Assembly (NCBI GenBank): GCA_035516155.1
Contig: DATJAP010000011.1
Span: 1-64,000 of the forward strand
Reading direction: 5' to 3'
From: JAJYKN01 sp035516155
Lineage (GTDB): Bacteria > Nitrospirota > UBA9217
DNA length: 64,000 nt
In this document: positions 14,993 through 26,500 of the stretch, piece by piece
How positions within the stretch are numbered: position 1 is the first letter of the stretch
Layout: every line of letters starts with the position of its first letter
Translations under genes and position numbers: made by a program
Notes under the pieces: model-generated
What the model was told of the DNA's origin: nothing
What the model saw: the letters and a program-made list of their open reading frames with translations, nothing else
Database searches by the model: none

Positions 14993-15881
14993 CCGGAAAG
15001 AAACGCAGACAGTACTCCAGCGGTTGCCTCGGATATTCGTTTGTTTGCTGACGCTCGCAGGGTGTGCTACCCAAGGAACGCACCAGACCTTGCAGCCGTC
15101 CGATCACGCGACTGCTGTCGCACAGGAGAGGCAGGTTCAGCCCGGAGATACAGCTTCTGTTCATTTTCTGTGTCGGCTCCGGTCGGGCGAGATTGTGGCT
15201 GCAACGGACAGTGTGGCGGAAAGCCAACAGAAGTCGAACCTGTTTAGACAGCGTCAAGAGACAGATCCACTGTCGATTAAGGCAGTCAGCGCCGCCGATA
15301 CCGTGCAGCCGCCGGAGCCCTACGAGCAGCGGTCCCTTGAAGAGGAAATTTCGCATCAGCTGGCACAGGTGATCGTCGGCATGAAGGAAGGCGATCCCCA
15401 CACAGTAAAGATCAAGGCGGAGGACGCGCCTGAGCAGGTAGCCCCGCAATATATCACACAACTGAACCGGATCCGCACACGACCCAAGGAAATGAAAATG
15501 TCGAAGGGCGATTACGAGCACTTGGCTCAGAGGTCCCCTGAGGTGGGACAGGAATATACCTACGATCCCGATTTTCCGGGCAAGGTTGAGTCTGTTTCTG
15601 AACAGGAAGTAACGATCAGGCTCTTCGCAACACCCGGGGCTGTGATCGAGACGCCTTTCGGCCCGGGACACGTCAGGGAAGAGGGCCAGTATTACAAAAT
15701 GGACATAGATGCACGTAAAGGTGCACTCGTCCGAGCAGGGGGCATGGTCGGACGCATCTCCGACGTTGACGACAAGGTCATTACTATCGACTTCGGGAAC
15801 CCTTTCGGCGGCGAAACGCTGCTCTGCGATGTGACCGTAGGAAAGATCACAGATGCAAAGCTTGTCCAGAGCGGAAAGTAG
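14973..15881 (+). CDS. SlyD-like FKBP-type peptidyl-prolyl isomerase, lipoprotein
   Basis: A 302-residue protein with a lipobox (LLTLAGC, Cys about residue 31). FKBP strands are split: VQPGDTASVHFLCRLRSGE at about residue 55 and LAQVIVGMKEGDPHTVKI at about 130. SlyD-type features come late: IDFGNPFGGETLLCDVTVG at about 270-290 (compare NPLAGKTLxFxVxV). Between lies a region like the SlyD insert-in-flap domain, apparently in two copies (PEQVAPQY... and a GAVIETPFGPG-containing part). A periplasmic isomerase/chaperone just before TpsB suggests help for the secreted adhesin or the barrel. An alternative ATG at 14982 fits the Shine-Dalgarno equally well. Confidence 0.7.
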   Translation: MYDMTFSRKETQTVLQRLPRIFVCLLTLAGCATQGTHQTLQPSDHATAVAQERQVQPGDTASVHFLCRLRSGEIVAATDSVAESQQKSNLFRQRQETDPLSIKAVSAADTVQPPEPYEQRSLEEEISHQLAQVIVGMKEGDPHTVKIKAEDAPEQVAPQYITQLNRIRTRPKEMKMSKGDYEHLAQRSPEVGQEYTYDPDFPGKVESVSEQEVTIRLFATPGAVIETPFGPGHVREEGQYYKMDIDARKGALVRAGGMVGRISDVDDKVITIDFGNPFGGETLLCDVTVGKITDAKLVQSGK

Positions 15882-15887
15882 CGGCCG

Positions 15888-17489
15888 GTGAACACGATCG
15901 GTCGGCGGCTCTTCTCACTGACGGTTCTGTTCGTGGTGTTCATGGGGGTCTGGGCCGGGTTCTGCTCTGCCGAGGAAACCGGTAAACAGGGCTTCGAGAT
16001 AAAGGCCTTTGAGGTGATCGGCAACAGCCTGTTTACCGATGATCAGGTGCGCGCTGCGGTCATCCTATTCACCGGCCCTGACAGAACGGCGGCAGATGTG
16101 GAAAAGGCCCGGGACTCGCTGGAAAAAAAATACCACGATGCGGGGTATCCGGCCGTGATGGTGAACATACCGGAACAGACCTTGCAGGACGGAATCGTCA
16201 AACTGCAGGTGATCGAGAGCAGGATCGGCAGGGTGAAGGTCACCGGCAATCGGTATTTCACGATGGAAAAGGTGCGAAGAGACCTGCCATCCTTAGCGCC
16301 GGGAATGATCCTCTATCTGCCCCGGGTCCAGCAGGAGATCAGCCAGTTGAACAGAAGCCAGGACTTCAAGGTCGAGCCGGTGATGTCGCCAGCCAGGGAA
16401 GTGGGGACCATCGATGTGGAACTCAAGGTGCAGGACCAGCTTCCCCTGCACGGGTATCTGGAACTGAACAACAGGGCTACCTATGATACGACTCCATTGC
16501 GCTTGAACGCAGTGATCCACTACGACAATCTCTGGCAAAGGGAGCATTCCTTATCCCTTCAGTACCAGACGTCGCCTCAAGACACAAGACAGGTGGAGGT
16601 AGCGAACGTTTCTTATGTTCTTCCGGCTCCGTGGGAGAAGAACGACCAGTGGGCCCTTTACGCCATCTGGTCGGACAGCGCTACGGCATTCGGCGAGGGA
16701 TTCACGGTCATAGGAAAAGGAAAGATATTCGGGACCCGCTATGTGACACTACTGCCGGAGTATCGTCTTTATACTCATAATTTTACTCTTGGCATCGATT
16801 ACAAGCAATTCGATCAAGCCGTCGGTTACACGACGGCAAATGGCCAGACAACTCATACGCCCATATCTTATATGCCGTTTTCATTTTCCTATAGCGCTTC
16901 CCTGCCGGATGAATGGGGAGGGATGACCGTGTTCAACCTTGGAGAGAACATGTCCTTCCGCGGCGTGGTGTCACAGGAAAGCGAGTTTGAACTCAAACGT
17001 TACAAAGGGACGGCGGACTACGCCTATACAACAGCGGCCATACAGCGCACCCAGAAGTTGCCCCGGGGTATGAACCTCTTCGTGAAAGTGGATGGGCAGG
17101 TAACCCAGCAGCCGCTCATCAATAATGAGCAGTATATCGCGGGAGGCATGGAAAGTGTGCGAGGATACAAGGAAAGCGAGGCTTCAGGCGATGAGGCCGT
17201 GCATACCACGATTGAAATATCTTTCCCAGACCCTCTCGAACACTCTGGAATCGGGAAGGGGTTTCACATGACCCCCTTTCTCTTTTACGACATGGCCAAG
17301 CTGACTGTTCTGGATGCGCTCCCCGGAACGGAGGGCAATATCAAGCTTGAGGGGGCGGGGTTGGGAATGCGGGGCACGATGGCGAAGAACCTGGAATACG
17401 AGCTTGACGGGGCCAAGGCCTTGGACGCGACTGATCAGACAAAGAGTAACGACCTGAGGATCTATTTTAAACTGAGGGCCGTATTTTGA
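15888..17489 (+). CDS. TpsB outer-membrane transporter (ShlB/FhaC/HecB family)
   Basis: A 533-residue Omp85-superfamily protein. The start is GTG 15888, six bases after the previous stop. A signal peptide (ending SAE) is followed by two POTRA domains (about 32-180; FEIKAFEVIGNSLFTDDQV opens the first and IGRVKVTGNRYFTMEKV the second) and a 16-strand-type barrel with the conserved VRGY-like loop-6 motif in VRGYKESEASGDE (about residue 423), ending in aromatic F (LRAVF). It sits directly upstream of TpsA, 19 bp before its start, the standard two-partner order. It would thread TpsA through the outer membrane. Confidence 0.92.
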   Translation: MNTIGRRLFSLTVLFVVFMGVWAGFCSAEETGKQGFEIKAFEVIGNSLFTDDQVRAAVILFTGPDRTAADVEKARDSLEKKYHDAGYPAVMVNIPEQTLQDGIVKLQVIESRIGRVKVTGNRYFTMEKVRRDLPSLAPGMILYLPRVQQEISQLNRSQDFKVEPVMSPAREVGTIDVELKVQDQLPLHGYLELNNRATYDTTPLRLNAVIHYDNLWQREHSLSLQYQTSPQDTRQVEVANVSYVLPAPWEKNDQWALYAIWSDSATAFGEGFTVIGKGKIFGTRYVTLLPEYRLYTHNFTLGIDYKQFDQAVGYTTANGQTTHTPISYMPFSFSYSASLPDEWGGMTVFNLGENMSFRGVVSQESEFELKRYKGTADYAYTTAAIQRTQKLPRGMNLFVKVDGQVTQQPLINNEQYIAGGMESVRGYKESEASGDEAVHTTIEISFPDPLEHSGIGKGFHMTPFLFYDMAKLTVLDALPGTEGNIKLEGAGLGMRGTMAKNLEYELDGAKALDATDQTKSNDLRIYFKLRAVF

Positions 17490-17508
17490 ACATGTAATGG
17501 AGGAAGTT

Positions 17509-20500
17509 ATGAAAATCAGCTTTTTTCATATGACGCTGCGGCTGCTTTGCTGCGCGCTCGTTCTATTTCCTCATTATGCGTTGGCCGGGGCCGTCAGTAT
17601 CCCCGGGTTCCAGGGATCGGCTGCCGCGCGCGTCTTAGTCCCCGTTGCGCCCATAGCGCCCACATCCCGGGCTGAGGTACTCACCGTCCCAGGTTTTTAC
17701 AATGGCGTTTCGCTTCCCGCTGTCCCGGCCAATGAGGTTCCGGTCGCGGTCCAGGGCAACAATACGGGCCTTGATACCAGCAAGGGTAATCAGGGGATTG
17801 CCTCGACCGTCAATACCAACGGCGGGCAGGTGACCGTGTATCAGAATCAGCAGAATGCGATCATTAACTGGCAAAACTTCAATATCGGCAGCAACTCGTC
17901 GGTCTATTTCAATCAGCAGGGGAATTCGAGCTGGACCGCTCTAAACCGTATTTGGGACGCCAATCCCAGCCAGATCTACGGGCAATTAAAGGCGGACGGC
18001 AATATCTTCCTCATCAATCAGAACGGAATCCTTTTCGGGCCCGGCTCCAGGGTAAACGTGAACGGCCTGGTGGCCTCGGCTCTCGACCTTATTGATGCTA
18101 ATTTCCTAAACAATGATCTCGAGTTCACCCTGGATAACTACCAGACTCTGAGTAGCCCCAACGCACTAGCAGCGGTCTCGTCTTTCGGGGAGATCGACGC
18201 TGCAAACGGAGGATTCGCCTTTCTTTTTGCCCCTCGCGTGGAAAACTTTGGCACCATCAATGCGCCAGCGGGGCAGGTCGGCCTTGCCGCCGGGACAGAC
18301 GTGCTGCTGCAGCCCCCAGCCCAAGGTGACACGACGAGGTCCGGCTATTATGTCGACGTCAAAGATGACTTCTCAGCTGAAACCCAAAGCAATAATCCCG
18401 GTTTCGTAAGCAATGATGCCAACTTCGGCCGGGCGGTGAACCAGGCGAACGGGAATTTATACGCCGACGGAGGCATGGTAGGCATGTACGGAAACAACGT
18501 CGACCAGTGGGGTGTCATCCGCTCCGTGACGGCCTTCCAGAACAATCAGGGACAGGTGGAACTAAGGGCCGCAAACAAGATCACCACAGGCGCTAACAGC
18601 ATTATTGATCTACACGTCGATGATGCAGTGGACCCCACAACAGGCCAACTCCCCACCGTCGACGACACATTTGACATCCAGCCAAAAGTTTTCATAGGAG
18701 GATTGATTGGTTTTAATACAGCCGCCCAGATCGACTTGCAGGGCAGCATCGTTGCGCCGGCAGGTGTCGTCAATATATTAGCAGCTGATCAGGTCTATCT
18801 GGAAACGGGCAGCAGCATCGACGTGAGCGGAGTCGTAGCCACCCTTCCCGCACCGGTCCTCGATATCCAGCTAAACAGCATCGAGCTTCGCGACGACTAT
18901 ACACAGAAGGGCGGCGTCTTGCAGGGGGAGAATGTCACCACCCCTATAACGTCCGGATCCACTATAGGAGATCTCTCGCAGGCGATCCTAAACCGCGAGA
19001 TGACCGCGCAGGAGCGTCTGGTCGGCGGCGCGATGACGCCAAACGCGGACGGTTCCTACACGGCTTATACAGGCAATATCAACATAGCGGCATCAAACGG
19101 AAACATTATTGTCAAGGAAGGGGCTGTACTCAACTTTTCCGGTGGTGCCATCACTTATACCGGTGGGATGGTAAATTCGACGAAACTGCTTTCAGGGTCG
19201 AATATTTACGACATCGGTGATGCCCCTGCGAATATTCAGTATAATGCAATTCTAGGAAATTACGTAGAATCGTACAATGGGTTCGGTATCCAGCAGTCCT
19301 TTCCGGGACTTTATTTCGGCGGAGCCTCTCCGCTGATGACTTATGTGAAAGGCTATACCCAGGGTGGCAATGCAGGCACGGTCACGCTCACAGCATCCAC
19401 GGTCGTTCTAGATGGACAGCTGAACGGCAGCGTGACGAGCGGCCAATATCAGCATACCTCGACCATGCAGGGATCATTTGCTAACACACAGGATTACAAT
19501 GATGCGTTGGCGCTGTCCAAGGCACAGGGTCTTGAAGCGCCACGGGCGGGAACGTTGAATATAGGCACGGAAAGTTTGACAGCAACGAACAATCCTGCAT
19601 CGATTTCAGTCCTTTCTGAAACAGTTCCTCAGACAGATCTTACCGCCGGTTCTGTACTCCCCGCAGGGCAGCCCACGCTGATCTCGGCGCAGATCGTGAA
19701 CAATGCGAACCTGGGCAACCTTAACCTTTATGCAAACCTTTCCCTTGATACGGCAGCCGATGCCAGTATCATGCTGCAGCCGGGGGGCTCATTTTCCGCA
19801 TCGGCCAGACAGATCGACTTTCAGGGCCAAATCGCGGTCCATGGGGGTTCGATCAGCTTGACCACCGTGCAGAATTCCACGAGCCAAATTAATGCCGAGG
19901 GCAACCAGAATAGTAATTATATTCCCCTCGACGAGAAGATAACCCTGGAATCCGGCAGCCTACTCGACGCATCCGGCGAAAAGATCGACAACTCAAACGT
20001 CGGAAAGAGTAGCAGCACAGCCTCCCTCAAGTACGGTCAGACCACCGGCGGCAGCATCTCGATCATGGACGAGACCGACAACGGGACCGGCGTGTTCATC
20101 AAAACGGGGGCGGTTGTGAATGTGGACGGCGGCTACACTGTTGATCAGAAGGGAAATGTTACCGGCGGGAATGCGGGCACGCTGAGCATCCAGGGATCCA
20201 ATATCCAACTGGATGGCGATCTGCACGGATATGCGTTGGCTGATCCGAGCGGCAAGATCCTCGGAGGCGCCATCATGCTTGCATCAAAAGAGATCTATGT
20301 TGGCACCGGAGCCTCGGCACCGCCGGGATCGTTCGTGCTGACGGGAAACAGGCTGGATGATACGGGTTTCACGCAAATCACCCTGAACAGCATAAACGAC
20401 CTCTTTGTGGAATCAAATACGACCATTAGTCCCTCGCTTGTACGGTTGAATGACCCTCTGTTGGGAGGCAGTTCAGGTGCTTCCGCACAAAGCCTGGGAC

Positions 20501-23500
20501 AAGCGGTTTATGGGACTGAGCTTCCTGGAAACCTCATTCTTCTCAATGATTCTAATGCATTCATGGCAGGGCCATCTTCATTTGTGGCTGGCGCAGGAGT
20601 TGCGTTCGTGGGCAGCAGCCCAGTTTATAGCAATAACTTAAAGAATACGGAAAACAGCGCGGCCAGTCTCACACTTTCAGCCGGGGCAACAATCCAAACA
20701 TTGCCTGAAGTGTCATCGGTCACCAGAATCGCAAATAACACCCCAGTCAATCCGGCTGCGGTGAATACCCAGATATCCCTGTCCGGGCCATCGGTAGCCA
20801 TCGATGGGACACTGGCTTCGCCAGGCGGCAATATCAGCGTACAAGCCACGAAATTTGATCTCGTTGTTGGAGACAGTGCCGGGGACAATGCCAGTATCCT
20901 GGCCACCGGGTATAACCAGCCCGATCTGTCATCAACGCCAGCGGGACTCAACCTCAACTATCAGCCGGTGAACGGCGGGAATGTGGCCTTGTCGGCATTC
21001 GGCAATCTAACACTGGCAGCCTCGGCATGGGTCGATGTGTCGGGATCGAACGCGGTTCAGGATACGATTAAGTCGTCGGACGGAACGGTCGTTACCTATC
21101 AAGACGCAAGCAACCCCGGCAGCGTTTCCCTTACCTATGGGACTACTGGTGGCAATCTGAATGTGCAAGGTGCGGTATCAGCCCGGCACGCAGGGCTGGC
21201 CGGGCTCAGCGGCGGCAGCCTCACGATCAGTAAGATGGATACGAACAATGGCATGTCCATTAGTAACCTCGAACTGGGCTATTATCTCGTCGAGGGTTTC
21301 AGCAACCTGACATTAAAGAGTCAGAACTCTCTGATTTTCAGCGACACCATTAATAATATGACGATAGGCCAGAAACTGACATTGGATGCGCCGGAAATCA
21401 CGGGCGCCGCTGGAATCAATGTGGCAATAAGCGCACCCTGGATCGTCCTGACCAATACGACTACTTCGCCGGCGCAGCTATCATCCTCAACGACCAGCGG
21501 CTCTCAGATTACGCTTTCCAGCCAATGGATCGATGTGATCGGCTCCATGAACTTTATTGGCTTCGATAATGTCACGCTCCAGGCCGCCCGGGACATTACC
21601 CTGAGCCAGGCACTGTACGAAAATAATGTCGTAAACGGAATTGTAGCCCCTGGACAACTGGCCACAACGGGTAACCTCATTCTGGATGCGGAGCGGATAT
21701 ATCCCGGCAATTATTATTCCTTCAAAAGTAGTAATACACTCTATCCGGACTTATACTCCGCCTACACCATATATGCCGATGGAAAAGTAACCCTACAGCA
21801 CACGATCCAGCCCGACGATACTGCCGCTGATGCGCCCATCTATTCCGCGGGTGGAAACCTGACCGTTCAGGGCCGCGGTGGGGTCGACGTGGAAAACGGC
21901 GTGACACTGGCTGCCCCCCTGGGGACTATAACGCTCACGGCGCCTGGGCAGAGGATCTATCTTGCCAACGGTGGTGTTTTAACGACAGCAGGGGCTGCGG
22001 AAGTCAATTATGGGCTTATCGATTCCAATGATATCTGGGAGACCGAGGACAAAGCAAACCCGCATGGAGCCGATTCCGCGTCCTCGACCCCATTCAGTGC
22101 GAACAGCCTTCCTGACAAGAGCATCACCTTGAATGCAAGCGAAGTCATCGGCCAGGGAGGGTCCGTGATCGACGTCTCCGGCGGCGGATCGGTATTTGGG
22201 TACGTGTTTCAACCGGGAGCTCAAGGCTCCGTCGATCCGCTCACCATACCGGGAAGCTATATCGTATTCAAGGACAATTCCTTCGCGATGCCGGGAACGG
22301 CCGTGTATCTCCAGGGTGGGGGAGGACTCAGTGCGGGAATGTACACCCTGCTCCCCCTGAATGCAAAGGACCCTCAAAATGCGCGGTACGCGTTCCTGCC
22401 GGGCGCCTATATTCTGCAAACGCAATCAGTTAAGTCCTTACCGGGACCGACGTCTCTGTCGAGTGACGGATACCCCCTTGTGGTCGGCTATTCCGCAGTC
22501 GCAGATACGGCGATACGGAGTTCGAAGCCGGAGGTCTATAGCGTCCGGTCTGCCCAGGACGTTTTGGCCCAGGAGGGCAATTATGAGATGCAGTCTGCGA
22601 CGTCGGGCAATGCCGGCGCCATTGCTATCAACGGGACAACAGCCGTCCTTGACGGATCGCTCAAGGCCGCGGCGCTGAGCGGTTATACTGGCGGCACGAT
22701 CAGCCTCGCTGCAACGAACATTTCCGTGCAGTCATTGGCCGCGTCCCTTCTTCCCGCTAATTTTGGGTTCAACAGCACTCTCGATCCCAGCTTGCAGGGC
22801 ACGCTGACCGTATCGGCCGATAGTATCTCCAGCCAGGGCTTCAGTGAGGTCGACCTCGGAAACAACAGTACGAACAGCGTGACGATCATGCCAGGCGTAG
22901 CGCTGAATGCCGGCGTTCTTAAGTTGACAGCCAACCAGGCAGTGACATTGGAGTCTGGGGCAATTCTCGGCGTGGTCCAGGCCGCCACGGGAAAGAGCGG
23001 GGCTAACCAGATCAATATTACCACTCCTGGTCATCTCACGATTGCCTCCGGTGCTTCCGTGTATGCCTCCCAAGGCATCACCTTGGATGTGAATGACGTA
23101 GAGGACATTTCGGGCCAGCTCAAGTCCGACAGTGGCAGTCTGACGCTGAAAAGCTCGGCGATATTCTTCGGCGGCGACGGCGGGAAGGAGCCGACTGATG
23201 TGGGCCTGTACCTGACGAGCATGCTGTGGAACCAGTTCGCGACTTTCAATAACATCACTCTGGTCGGCAACAATGATATTCAGTTCAGGACCAATTTTAC
23301 AGGTAGTTCCGCGCTTTCCGTCGGCAATAGTTTGACGTTAGACGCAGCACAGATTATCGGGGTCAACAGTAATGGCACCTCGGTGACGCTGACCGCCCCG
23401 ATTGTCAATCTTACCAATTCGGGAGCTTCCTCGTCCGCCGTAACCGTAGCCCCAGCGAATTCGGGGACCTTTACAGTGAATGCTAATCAGATCAACATCG

Positions 23501-26500
23501 GCGGTGGAGACGTTCTCTTTGGAGGTTTTAGCACCATTGGGCTTAACAGCACTCACGATCTGGCCTTTATGGGACAGGGAAGCCTTACCACAGGAAACGC
23601 GAATCTGAGCATCAGCGCCGCACGCATCACGACAACCGGTACGACCATGACAGTTAATAATTCGTTCGGTACGACCTCAACAGCCATTACTGCGGCGAAC
23701 TTTTCAGTTTATACAGGTGCCAATTACTATAATGACCAGAACAATCCAAACCCCACGGGTTCCATAACCATAACCAACAGCGGTGGGACCCCGGGCGTGA
23801 CCTCCGCACGGGGGGGCATGCTGAACTTCCAGGGAAGCTCGATCGATCAGGGTGGAGTGATCCAGGTGGACGGCGGGTCAATCGCGCTTTCGGCAGCAGG
23901 TCCCGGACAGACGGACGGTGTGATACTACGCAGCGGTAGCCAAATTCTCGCACGGGGCACCGATGACGCGCCGGGAGGGCAGGTGGTCCTGAAGTCTACG
24001 AACGGCAGCATTGTCATCGAAGGCGCCGCCGTCGATGACAGCGGAGCCACAGTCAAGCCTGCATCATTGATTGATGTATCCGCAGGTTCCCAGGGCAACG
24101 CAGGACTTATCAGTCTCCAGGCGCCCCTGGGAGGCATCCTGATCAATGGTGACCTGAAGGGAAATGCCCAGGGCGGCGCCGGAGGTTCCCTTGTTGTCGA
24201 TACCTATCAAACGTCTAATTTGAATACGAATATGATCAATACCGATATGACACAGCTCATCGGCATTATTATTGCGGGCGGATTTACCGAATCCATTGAC
24301 ATCCGGGCGATCACAGGGAACATCAATATCGCCTCAGGACAGACCCTGCAGGCCAGCAATGTCAAACTGACCGCCGACGACGCGACCGCCGGACAGGGGC
24401 AGATCAACGTGGCCGGCACGGTTGAAGGGAGCGAGGGTGGCAGCGTCGTCCTGTACGCCATGAACGACCTAACCATTCAGTCCGGCGGCATGGTCAAAGC
24501 CGCCGCTTCCACGGCGAGTTCTTCCGGCGGCAGCGTTCTCCTCGGCTCCGAACAAGGATGGGTAACTGTCAACGGGACGATCGACGTGTCCGGGGGAGTA
24601 AGCGGCACGGGCGGAACGATCTATCTGAGGGCCCAGCGCTACGTCAACAATAACAACGATAACGATGTGCAAATCAATCTGGGAGGAACTCTGCGGGGTG
24701 CATCAGCGGTCTATGCGGAGGCCTTGCAGACGTACCAGTATGCACAGTCTTCCCTTGTTTTAGATCCGCTAATCAATAGCTGGCTCAGCGAAGCCGCGTC
24801 CTACGCTGCAGATAACACCGCGTTGGAGCGGCTCCAGGGGGCCGCTCCCGCTGGCTTTTCGTTCTATCTTCTCCCCGGGATCGAGGTGGTTAATTCCGGC
24901 GGTGACATTACGATCACTAATCCCGTGAATATGTCCCTAATGGGCTTAGACAAGAATCCTGGCGTATTGACCATCCGCGCGGCGGGGAACCTTAACATCA
25001 ACGGCGATCTGACGGACTATCCCGCATACGAGGCATCGGGGGTTCCCATAACCTCTATAACCTCCGCTCCTACGGTACGAAGTTCGTGGGCGTTCAATCT
25101 TGCAGCGGGAGCTGATACATCGAGTGCCGATCCCCTTGCAGTGAACAGGACCGGCAACGGGGGGCTGAATATCGCGAATGGAGCAGTGATCTACACCGAG
25201 AGCGCCCCCATTCGTTTTGCCTCAGCAGGGGACACAGTCATTGGCACAGCGCCAGCCAACCCGGGTTACATGATCAATGGAAAAAATGGAGAGGCAATGA
25301 GTTACAATCTTGCTTCCTTTAACGGGTCGATCAGCGGATATGTGGGCCGCGATCTCACGATTGCAGGCGCTATTCAGACAGCCACCGGTGATATTGACAT
25401 CAGCATCGGCCGTGATCTGAACCTTCTTGTGGGGAATGATACGAGCAATGACGGTGCAGGCGCCATCCGGACGACCGGTCAGCTTACACAGGCTGCAGCA
25501 TTTGCTGCCATGGGAACGGATCCTTCGGATCCCGTGATCATTGACCCGGCAACCAATCTCCCCCTCCAAGGAGTACAGCAATATGATCTAGACTCCACCT
25601 ATTATTGGAGATACAACGAAGGCGGCAGCATTAACGTTTCAGTGGGAAGGAATGTGGGAAAATTCAGCAAGGGCAATTGGACAATCGCGGAGGACACCTT
25701 GGGGGACACCTCAGGCCCCACGGGTTGGGACATGTTTACAGAGATAGAAGTCATGTTGCCTTCGACGCCGTCTATGAGTTATGGGGTGTTTTCAGCCGAT
25801 TATTGGGATGGCACGGCAGGCCTAGCCACCATGGGTGGAGGGAACCTTATCGTTCGCAGTGGAGGGGACTTCCTTGCTCAGGCAGGGACCTTCGGTTCGG
25901 GCAACCTTGCGATCTATTCCGGAGGAAACGTCATGGGCCGTTTCCTGAACAAGGACGGGCAGGGTGAGATCAATGCCATGGGAAACTTCGGCGCTTTCGA
26001 TCCTGCCTCTAAGATAGATGAACGGGCACAGCTTGAATTGTTCAACAGCAGGATGAATGTGACCGCTCAGGGAGAGATCCAGATCGGTGCGGTGCTGAAC
26101 CCCACGCTGGCAAGCGATGCAATCGAAGCTTACAGGAACTCATTCTTCGTGCAATGTACCTATACGCCGGACACCAGTGTCACGCTCTCAGCCGGGACCG
26201 ATGTAACGATCGACGGTAATTCGCCCTTTTATAATAATCATCAGCAATCCGATAGTTCTTTTTCGTCGCTGTACGAGCAAGTCCTGCCTGCAACGGTGAA
26301 CATCGCCGCCAGAGGGGATATCTTCCTGTTTAACAATTTTGTGATGACATCTTCACCCTCAGGGAACCTTAACCTGAACGCCGGAGGCAGTGTGCTCGGG
26401 GATTCTAGCACCAGTGCCACGACGAACGTTCAGTCCGCGTCGATCCTGATGTCGGACATTGCACCCCAGAACTGGTACGGACTCTTCGCCATTTACGACT

